Shown here in pieces: positions 1-5,880 of a DNA stretch of 7,026 bases (position 1 is its first letter; each line of letters begins with the position of its first letter). The stretch comes from JBMYQA01 sp049600855 (GTDB lineage: Bacteria > Bacteroidota > Bacteroidia > Cytophagales > Flammeovirgaceae), in NCBI GenBank assembly GCA_049600855.1, contig JBMYQA010000307.1, forward strand, positions 1 through 7,026, given 5' to 3'. Both the position numbers and the translations under genes were made by a program. The notes beneath the pieces were generated by a model. The model worked only from the letters and a program-made list of their open reading frames with translations. It was not told the origin of the DNA and searched no databases.

Positions 1-297
1 TTTAGCTTAAAAATAACCTACTAAAAATACCACATTCATTTTGCTCACCTGCTTAGATTTTGTTTTAGTATTTGTTTTTGATCGTATAGTTTGTTCGATG
101 ATACTAAGAGTCTGTTTTAAAATGGACTCGAAGCTGTGTGTTATTATTTCGACAATTATCAGAACAAATATGTCAAAAATTCAATCACATTGACTAAAAT
201 ATGGATTTATGGAAGATTACAGCAGTTTTTAAGTGCTGATAACAGAATCTTAACAGCCAATTTTGATGGAAGGAATTTTTAGGTGGGTCAAAGGTTA
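1..297. other. AT-rich gene-free stretch downstream of the response regulator gene
   Basis: I see no supportable coding region here; all frames are broken by frequent stop codons. It lies beyond the stop codon of the response regulator, so it should contain the 3' end of that operon's transcript, but there is no strong hairpin followed by a T-run. The best inverted repeat is a weak 5-bp stem (CAGCA at 220-224 with TGCTG at 234-238, 9-nt loop), too short to call a terminator. No tRNA-like or repeat structure is evident. Confidence 0.6.
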
Positions 298-1041
298 CTA
301 GGGCTTCCAGACTCCGCTACTTAATATCGTTTCCTTCACTTCATGCTGATAGTTACGTCCGATGGGCAAAAGTTTCGTCTTAATCTCCAACATATTTCCT
401 TCCAAGGATTTTACATGTTGTATCGCAATGGTGTACGAACGATGAATGCGAATGAACTGATCAGAAGGCAATTGCTCCGTCAGCCCTGTGAGGCTTTGAT
501 GCACAATGAGCTCTTCATAAATCGTTTTTACTTTTACATAATCCTTCAAGCTTTCAATGTACAAAATTTCATGCAGGTATACTTTTACCAACTTCTTTTC
601 CACTTTCAAGAAAATATATGGCTCGTCTGTATTTTTCAGAAACTTGTGTTCTCCTGATTGTTCATCGGTATGCTCTTGAGCGGATTTTAACAAGCGAACA
701 ACCTTATTAATGGCTTTCATAAACCGCGGAAAAGGGATGGGTTTGACGAGGTAATCTACGACATCCAATTCAAACGATTCCACGGCGTATTCTCGGTAGG
801 CAGTGGTAAAGACCACTAAAGGCGGGGTTTCCAAGCTTTTCAACAAATCTAGGCCATTCAACACAGGCATGTTGATGTCCAAAAAGAGTAAATCAATACT
901 TTGCTTGCCTATTAAGTTGAAGGCATCAATAGGATTTTCAAAGGTTTGTACCACCTCAAAGCCATCAATTTTCTGCACATAATTTTTAATCACATTAATC
1001 GCTAAAGGTTCATCGTCTACAATTAAGCATTTTACAGTCAT
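298..1041 (-). CDS. LytR/AlgR-family response regulator (receiver + LytTR DNA-binding domain)
   Basis: This 247-residue cytoplasmic protein is a two-component response regulator. Residues 1-120 form a CheY-like receiver: the acidic pair Asp9-Asp10, the phospho-acceptor Asp55 in the motif LLFLDINMP, the switch residue Thr79/Thr80 in FTTAY, and Lys100 in YLVKPI. After a charged linker (about 120-140), residues 141-241 are a LytTR domain, recognised by FLKVEKKLVKV, ILYIESLKDYVKV, the SLTGLTEQLP segment, FIRIHRSYTI and the closing LPIGRNYQ. The length is normal for the family and all receiver residues are intact, so it should be phosphorylatable. Its ATG overlaps the stop codon of the upstream kinase gene as ATGA, pointing to translational coupling and a cognate pair. 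By family knowledge LytTR domains bind two short direct repeats about 21 bp apart. Such repeats lie in the intergenic region at 2397-2426 and 2471-2500, so control of susC/susD and of its own operon is inferred. The family call is very secure; the target assignment is inference. Confidence 0.95.
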   Translation of the reverse strand: MTVKCLIVDDEPLAINVIKNYVQKIDGFEVVQTFENPIDAFNLIGKQSIDLLFLDINMPVLNGLDLLKSLETPPLVVFTTAYREYAVESFELDVVDYLVKPIPFPRFMKAINKVVRLLKSAQEHTDEQSGEHKFLKNTDEPYIFLKVEKKLVKVYLHEILYIESLKDYVKVKTIYEELIVHQSLTGLTEQLPSDQFIRIHRSYTIAIQHVKSLEGNMLEIKTKLLPIGRNYQHEVKETILSSGVWKP

Positions 1042-2156
1042 GAGCTAGGTATTTTGAGCATTACCTTATATCGATCTCCCTCTTCACCAACTTCTAAAGT
1101 ATAATCATCATGATATAATAATTCTAAGCGTCTTTTTACATTTTTCAAACCAATGCCACCACCTTGTTCAGGTAATTTAAAATGTTGTCCCATTGCCTTG
1201 GGCGCTTTAGGGTTATCAATCTGAAAAATCAAATAATCATCTAACGCTTTAATTTCTATATGAATATCAATTTTTTCTAGCTGATTCCCAACTCCATGCT
1301 TAAAAGTATTTTCGATGAAGGGTAACATAATCAGTGGAGCCACGACTTTGCCATCAAGCGAACCTTCAATGGAAAAATCGAGTTGCAAGCGCTTGCCAAA
1401 ACGCAACATCTCCAAATCAAGGTAAGATTGAATGTATTGCACTTCTTCCATTAAAGAGACCCTACGCGTTTGATTTGCCTTATATAAAATATAATTCATC
1501 AACTCCGATAACTTCAAGACAATCTCAGGTGCTAAGTCGGACTTTTCTAAGGTAAGAGCATACAAATTATTCAGGGTATTAAAGAAAAAGTGGGGTTGAA
1601 TTTGAGATTTTAAAAAATCGAGTTCAGTCTCTAAATTCCGTTTTTCCAAATCGCTAGTCCGCCGTTGGTAACTGACCCAATCTACCGTCAGTTTGATAGA
1701 AGTGGTCACTCCCACCACATACAACTCACCCAACATCACGATAATCGCATAGTTGAGGTTGTAAATATCCTCCGGTTCATAATGTGCCTCTGGCCAAACC
1801 ACATGTAAAAAGTAATTATTCAATTCCGTTTTGATAACCATCAACACCACCAACGATAAGAGTAGAAGTATGCCATATTCAACATAGCGTTTCCGTAAAA
1901 TGAACTTAGGCAATAGGTAATAAATATGAAAATAGGCCAAAATGATATGGATGGGGAAACCAATCATGTTTGACTTTAAAGAATAAAAGTAATCATTGAA
2001 ATAACTACCCCAACGAAATGTATTAAACGAAAAATAGAGTACCCAGAAAGCGATATGATAAATAAGGCTTTTAGGGATAAAGCTTCGTTTTTCAGAATTT
2101 GAATGGCTTTTTATCAAAAGTTCACTAATTCGTTGTTCAACACTTATGGCATTCAT
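1038..2156 (-). CDS. LytS/YehU-type membrane sensor histidine kinase
   Basis: This is a 372-residue inner-membrane histidine kinase of the His_kinase (PF06580) plus HATPase_c type that partners LytTR regulators. Numbering from the upstream TTG that would add two residues, hydrophobic segments lie near 33-50, 65-85, 97-113 and 136-158, suggesting four membrane spans with almost no extracytoplasmic sensor domain. A short helical linker follows (about 165-185), then the phospho-acceptor His191 in QIQPHFFFNTLNNLYAL. The ATP-binding domain follows, with the N-box at 282-290 (FIENTFKHG) and a glycine-rich box at 334-341 (GGGIGLKN). No catalytic residue is missing. I chose the ATG at 2156 over the in-frame TTG at 2162, which is only two codons upstream; neither has a clear Shine-Dalgarno sequence, as usual in Bacteroidota. 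It is the first gene of the operon and overlaps the regulator start by four bases. The signal sensed is not evident; the compact membrane domain suggests sensing within or at the membrane. Confidence 0.94.
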   Translation of the reverse strand: MNAISVEQRISELLIKSHSNSEKRSFIPKSLIYHIAFWVLYFSFNTFRWGSYFNDYFYSLKSNMIGFPIHIILAYFHIYYLLPKFILRKRYVEYGILLLLSLVVLMVIKTELNNYFLHVVWPEAHYEPEDIYNLNYAIIVMLGELYVVGVTTSIKLTVDWVSYQRRTSDLEKRNLETELDFLKSQIQPHFFFNTLNNLYALTLEKSDLAPEIVLKLSELMNYILYKANQTRRVSLMEEVQYIQSYLDLEMLRFGKRLQLDFSIEGSLDGKVVAPLIMLPFIENTFKHGVGNQLEKIDIHIEIKALDDYLIFQIDNPKAPKAMGQHFKLPEQGGGIGLKNVKRRLELLYHDDYTLEVGEEGDRYKVMLKIPSS

Positions 2157-2396
2157 GCTCAATATTTGCTAATTTATTAAGATAAGGCGGGAGGAAAAAA
2201 TAGAAACATGGCAAAGTCAATTACAAACTAGGCAATAAAACAAACCAACCAAACAATAGATGTTGTATATTCAACCAATATAGCTCTATAAAGACTAAGA
2301 AATGGCTTGTAATGGATGCTAGCTTCAAAAAATCACCTGCTACCTTTCCTCAACACCTTGTAATCTCAAAAAAATACCATCAACACTGAAATTTTT

Positions 2397-2426
2397 TCGC
2401 TGAACTACAACAAATCTACGCTCAAC
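2397..2426 (-). promoter_or_regulatory. Putative LytTR-type binding site, leftward-facing pair
   Basis: Read on the minus strand there are two half-sites, GTTGAGCGT (2426-2418) and GTTCAGCGA (2405-2397), separated by 12 bp and so repeating every 21 bp. They share GTTNAGCG with the rightward pair at 2471-2500. The distal half-site extends to GTTGTTGAGCG, as does the distal half-site of the other pair. The pair reads toward the kinase/regulator operon, starting about 240 bp from the kinase start codon. Known LytTR sites are two 9-bp repeats containing GTTN[AG][TG] about 12 bp apart, and both half-sites here fit that core. Binding by the adjacent regulator, implying autoregulation, is inferred. 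Confidence 0.6.
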
Positions 2427-2470
2427 AACTGCCACATACTGCCAAAGATCAAACCTCCACACATTTGGTT

Positions 2471-2500
2471 GTTTAGCGACATTCCACTGCTGTTAAGCGA
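2471..2500 (+). promoter_or_regulatory. Putative LytTR-type binding site, rightward-facing pair upstream of susC
   Basis: Two direct half-sites, GTTTAGCGA (2471-2479) and GTTAAGCGA (2492-2500), differ at a single base and are separated by 12 bp, giving a 21-bp (two helical turn) period. The match extends one base left (TGTT in both), and the distal copy extends further to GTTGTTTAGCGA from 2468. A run of eight T follows directly. The site lies about 160 bp upstream of the susC ATG and about 30 bp upstream of a candidate -7 element, a position suited to an activator. Period, length and GTTNAG core fit LytTR-domain recognition; identity of the binding protein is inferred from the LytTR gene next door. 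Confidence 0.65.
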
Positions 2501-2529
2501 TTTTTTTTCTAAATCATTATATGTCAAAT

Positions 2530-2537
2530 TAGTTTAG
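2530..2537 (+). promoter_or_regulatory. Candidate susC promoter -7 element
   Basis: TAGTTTAG matches the Bacteroidota -7 consensus TAnnTTTG at all but one position. It lies 29 bp downstream of the rightward motif pair. No clear TTG -33 element is visible; the expected position falls just downstream of the T-run at 2501-2508. An activator-dependent promoter could tolerate a weak -33 box. A second one-mismatch candidate, TAACCTTG at 2596-2603, is closer to the gene but poorly placed relative to the motif pair. If the first is right, the susC leader would be about 120 nt. Confidence 0.3.
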
Positions 2538-2554
2538 TGCAACAATGAGCTCAT

Positions 2555-2577
2555 AAGTGGGCTACGCTCGTCCACTT
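2555..2577 (+). other. Hairpin in the probable susC leader
   Basis: AAGTGGGC (2555-2562) pairs with GTCCACTT (2570-2577) to form an 8-bp stem with one G-U pair and a 7-nt loop. No T-run follows, so it is not an obvious terminator. It lies 83 bp before the susC start codon and downstream of the candidate promoter, so it may be a leader RNA structure affecting stability or translation. It could also be chance. Confidence 0.35.
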
Positions 2578-2660
2578 TCCGATAATACTAATTATTAACC
2601 TTGTGCCTTGCTCAAACAATCTTATTGACTAGCACAACACGGATAAACTTCCAACTTAAT

Positions 2661-5600
2661 ATGAAAAGTAAACTAATACTTCTAACACTTCCCATCTTAC
2701 TCCTGCTCGGCTTTCAAGCCTTCGCACAGGATTTAGAGATTTCAGGTACAGTCGTTGATGAAAATGGTCAAGGATTGCCTGGCGTAAACATTGTCATTAA
2801 GGGAACTACCACAGGTACATCAACGGATGTAGATGGTAAATATCGCATGAAAGTTCCCAAAAGCTCAGGTTTCATCGTGTTCTCCTACATTGGCTATATA
2901 GCTCAAGAGGTTGCCCTAAACAACCAATCTGTGATTGACATCACCATGCAACCAGAAGTCAACCAACTTGCAGATATCGTCATCACTGCTTTTGGTGTTA
3001 AAAAAGAGGAAAAAGCCTTAGGCTATGCCGTAAGTACACTTTCTGGTGCCGACATATCTTTAGTCAAAGAACCCAATATGGTTAATGCCATATCAGGTAA
3101 AATTGCGGGCGTACAAGTAAATCGTACTGCTGGTGGCCCAGGGAGCTCTACTCGGGTGATTATCCGAGGAAACAACTCCCTAATTGGTAATAACCAACCC
3201 TTGTATGTGGTAGATGGTATTCCTGTAGACAACCAATCTTTAGGTGGTGCTGGCCGCTGGGGAGGTATTGACTATGGAAATGGCGCTGGCGAACTCAATG
3301 CAGATGACATTGCTAACATGTCTGTATTAAAAGGGCCAAATGCTGCTGCCTTGTATGGAACGCGGGCTGCAAATGGGGTAATCTTAATTACTACCAAACG
3401 AGGAGATGAACGCGAAGGTGGAATTGGCATAGAATTCAATTCTAACCTGACTTTAGAAAATGCCTTAGTCTTACCAGATGTGCAAAACACCTATGGCCAC
3501 GGTACAGGCGGACAAGTACCTGCTGCATTATCTGATATTCTCGATTTGGGATCGGGTGCTAACCTTTCCTCTAGCTGGGGACCTGCAATGAACGGTCAGA
3601 ATGAACTCTTCTGGGATGGCACGACACGCCCAATGACGGCACAACCCGATAACATCAAAGACTTTTATCAAACTGGCTACACCTTCACCAACACGATCGC
3701 GCTTTCTGGTCATACCAGCAAGTCGTATGTCAGGCTTTCAGCTTCAGATCTAAGAAATGAAGGCATTATCCCTACCAGTGAATTTAAGCGTAACTCATTC
3801 ATGCTTCGCGGTGGTTCGAAACTTACGAATAAGCTTTCTACAGATATCAAAGCCAACTACATTCGAATAGAAGGACATAACCGTCCGAACTTGGCCGATA
3901 TCATGGATAACCCTGCCAATGGCTTGATGTGGATGCCGCGTTCTGTTGACATCAACAATTTAAAGAATTTCGAAAATGGAGATGGAACGCACCGTTTTTA
4001 CAATGTAGGTGCCTTTCGTTTGAACCCTTACTGGGCTTTAAATCGAAATACTAATGATGACGTGAAAGATCGTATCTTAGGTTTTGTTAGCGCCAAGTAT
4101 GAATTTACAGATTGGTTAAGCTTGCAAGTACGAACTGGTATGGACTACAGCAATCATCAACGCAGTAGAAGAGTGGTAAAAAACACTCCGTATCGCCCTG
4201 ATGGAGAAATCGAATACAGAGAATATACAATTCTTGAGCGAAATTCAGATTTCTTATTTGAAGCGAAAAAGGATTTCAGCGATGAGTTTAAAGTAACCGC
4301 ACTTTTTGGTGGCAACTTGCTTTACCAACGCAATACCTTAACAGGATATAATGGCTTAGGTTTGGTTATCCCTGGTTTTTACCACATCAGCAATGCCAAC
4401 TCGGTAACTGAATACCAAAACCTTTCCGAGAGAAAAATCCACTCACTCTACGGGCAAGTAAACTTTGATTTCAAGAATGTACTCTTCTTAGACATTACGG
4501 CACGAAATGATTGGTCGTCAACGCTACCTATTGATAATAATTCGTTTTTCTACCCATCTGCTAACTTGAGTTTCTCATTTACAGATGCACTCAACCTAGA
4601 TGATCGTATCCTTTCTTATGGTAAAGTAAGGGCTTCGATCGCTAAAGTAGGTAACGATACCAGTCCTTATCAACTCGCGACGACTTACGGTGTACGAACA
4701 CTCACACTTCCTGATCCGAATGACCCAAGTAAGACCATCAATGTACCCTTAGGTTTCTTGGGAGATTTAGATGCACAATTTGTTCCTACCAATAACTTTA
4801 TTCCACTTTCTACTTTAAAGCCTGAAAGTACCGTATCGATGGAATTTGGTTTAGACTTGCGCTTTTTCAGAGATCGCTTAAGCTTTGATATCGCTTATTA
4901 CAAATCGAATACAACTGATCAGATTTTACCAACGGTAGTTTCTAAATCAACGGGTTTTACTTCAGCCATCATTAATGTGGGTGAAATGGAAAATAAAGGA
5001 ATTGAGTTAGGCATCTCCGCCACGCCAATTAAACTCGATAATGGCTTAGAATGGGAAGTCGGCTTCAATTATGCGAGAAACCGAAACCAAGTCGTTTCCC
5101 TCATTGACGGCTTAGATCAACTTCCTTTAGCTTTTGATCGGGCCATTAGCATACAAGCAAAGCCAGGAGAACCTTATGGCGCATTAGTAGGTTTTGGGTA
5201 TAAAAGGGATGATGCGGGCAACTTAGTATTGAATGAAAACGGACTCCCTACACGAACGGATGCAGTCGAAGTATTGGGTAATTCAATTCCCGATTGGATT
5301 GGAGGTATCCGCAATACCATTAACTTCAAGAATTTTAGCTTGAGTGCTTTAGTGGATATCAGACACGGTGGCCACATTTTCTCGCAAACCAATCGCTACT
5401 TACACGTAAATGGTAATCATGTGAATACCTTAGCAGGCAGAGAGACGGGTATTGAGCTGAGTGGCGTAGATGCGAGTGGACAAGCGACTAGCAGTACAGT
5501 TGAAGCTGAAGATTACTGGAGACATGTATTTGACCGAGAAATTGCTGAAGACTTTGTATATGATGCGAGTTTCATAAAACTAAGACAGTTAGCGATTGGC

Positions 5601-5807
5601 TATACGTTACCTAGCTCACTATTAGACAAGTTACCTTTCTATGAAGTATCGTTCTCCTTAGTGGGCAGCAACTTATTCTTCTTCAAGAATAATGTACCGG
5701 GCCTAGATCCTGAAGCAACTTATACGTCTGGGAATGGACAGGGTATAGAGTCAGGCTCAATTCCTTCAACCAGAAGCTTAGGTTTTAACTTAAATCTTAA
5801 GCTGTAA
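2661..5807 (+). CDS. SusC/RagA-family TonB-linked outer-membrane transporter
   Basis: This 1048-residue protein is a complete SusC-like TonB-dependent transporter that imports a nutrient, typically an oligosaccharide or peptide, across the outer membrane together with its SusD partner. Residues 1-22 are a signal peptide (basic MKSK, a leucine-rich core, cleavage after AFA). Residues 27-97 are a carboxypeptidase-regulatory-like domain (ISGTVVDENGQGLPGVNI to FSYIGYIAQEV). The SusC/RagA signature FGVKKEEKALGYAVS is at 111-125. The plug domain spans about 130-247, with LYVVDGIPVDNQS (181-193) and the segment at 223-247 containing LKGPNAAALYGTRAANGV. The rest is the beta-barrel, ending in GFNLNLKL. 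There is no STN domain, so sigma/anti-sigma signalling through this receptor is unlikely. The ATG at 2661 is chosen because it directly precedes the signal peptide; a TTG 60 bp upstream would add 20 non-signal residues. SusD follows 73 bp downstream. The motif pair at 2471-2500 suggests control by the adjacent LytTR regulator. The substrate is unknown. Confidence 0.96.
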   Translation: MKSKLILLTLPILLLLGFQAFAQDLEISGTVVDENGQGLPGVNIVIKGTTTGTSTDVDGKYRMKVPKSSGFIVFSYIGYIAQEVALNNQSVIDITMQPEVNQLADIVITAFGVKKEEKALGYAVSTLSGADISLVKEPNMVNAISGKIAGVQVNRTAGGPGSSTRVIIRGNNSLIGNNQPLYVVDGIPVDNQSLGGAGRWGGIDYGNGAGELNADDIANMSVLKGPNAAALYGTRAANGVILITTKRGDEREGGIGIEFNSNLTLENALVLPDVQNTYGHGTGGQVPAALSDILDLGSGANLSSSWGPAMNGQNELFWDGTTRPMTAQPDNIKDFYQTGYTFTNTIALSGHTSKSYVRLSASDLRNEGIIPTSEFKRNSFMLRGGSKLTNKLSTDIKANYIRIEGHNRPNLADIMDNPANGLMWMPRSVDINNLKNFENGDGTHRFYNVGAFRLNPYWALNRNTNDDVKDRILGFVSAKYEFTDWLSLQVRTGMDYSNHQRSRRVVKNTPYRPDGEIEYREYTILERNSDFLFEAKKDFSDEFKVTALFGGNLLYQRNTLTGYNGLGLVIPGFYHISNANSVTEYQNLSERKIHSLYGQVNFDFKNVLFLDITARNDWSSTLPIDNNSFFYPSANLSFSFTDALNLDDRILSYGKVRASIAKVGNDTSPYQLATTYGVRTLTLPDPNDPSKTINVPLGFLGDLDAQFVPTNNFIPLSTLKPESTVSMEFGLDLRFFRDRLSFDIAYYKSNTTDQILPTVVSKSTGFTSAIINVGEMENKGIELGISATPIKLDNGLEWEVGFNYARNRNQVVSLIDGLDQLPLAFDRAISIQAKPGEPYGALVGFGYKRDDAGNLVLNENGLPTRTDAVEVLGNSIPDWIGGIRNTINFKNFSLSALVDIRHGGHIFSQTNRYLHVNGNHVNTLAGRETGIELSGVDASGQATSSTVEAEDYWRHVFDREIAEDFVYDASFIKLRQLAIGYTLPSSLLDKLPFYEVSFSLVGSNLFFFKNNVPGLDPEATYTSGNGQGIESGSIPSTRSLGFNLNLKL

Positions 5808-5815
5808 CAATCCAT

Positions 5816-5843
5816 ACTAGTACCTTCAGCAGAAGGTACTAGT
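5816..5843 (+). repeat. Perfect 12-bp inverted repeat between susC-like and susD-like genes
   Basis: ACTAGTACCTTC (5816-5827) and GAAGGTACTAGT (5832-5843) form a perfect 12-bp stem closed by the four-base loop AGCA, beginning 8 bp after the transporter stop codon. The sequence that follows (TCTCAAACTATT) has no T-run, so it does not look like a full intrinsic terminator. It more likely acts as an mRNA 3'-end stabiliser, processing site or partial terminator that sets different transporter and lipoprotein levels. The structure is directly visible; its role is inferred. Confidence 0.75.
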
Positions 5844-5880
5844 TCTCAAACTATTATTCATCATATCAATTTCGATACTC

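Larger units (their letters stand above)
2157..2660. other. Divergent regulatory intergenic region between kinase operon and susC
   Basis: This roughly 500-bp stretch separates the leftward kinase/regulator operon from the rightward susC gene and carries no convincing ORF. An in-frame extension of the susC frame back to a TTG at 2601 is rejected because it would bury the signal peptide. The region is AT-rich and contains the two 21-bp-period motif pairs (2397-2426 and 2471-2500), T/A-runs directly outside each pair (including eight T at 2501-2508), a candidate promoter element near 2530, and a hairpin at 2555-2577. It is long for a simple divergent promoter region and probably includes long leaders on both sides. 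Confidence 0.75.

Noticed and set aside
220..238. Weak hairpin downstream of the response regulator as its terminator
   Set aside because: The stem is only 5 bp, the loop is 9 nt, and there is no T-run on the minus-strand transcript side.
343..657. Plus-strand open frame of 104 codons inside the response regulator gene
   Set aside because: It lies entirely antisense to a well-supported LytTR regulator gene and its translation has no recognisable domain; the same applies to the other short frames opposite the kinase and transporter genes.
2157..2162. TTG start of the histidine kinase two codons upstream of the ATG at 2156
   Set aside because: No ribosome binding site supports it, and ATG is much more likely.
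2266..2282. Small inverted repeat TATATT/AATATA with a 5-nt loop
   Set aside because: A six-base A/T-only stem in AT-rich sequence is expected by chance.
2367..2376. Possible leftward -7 element (minus-strand TATTTTTTTG) for the kinase operon
   Set aside because: Spacing within the element is wrong for TAnnTTTG, and poly-T alone makes near-matches easy; not strong enough to list as a feature.
2564..2572. Possible third minus-strand motif copy (GACGAGCGT) in the leader hairpin
   Set aside because: It lacks the GTT core, has no partner 21 bp away, and the shared CTACGCTC 8-mer with 2416-2423 may be chance.
2601..2660. Upstream in-frame extension of the SusC-like gene to a TTG at 2601
   Set aside because: It would place 20 non-signal residues before an otherwise ideal signal peptide that begins at the ATG at 2661.
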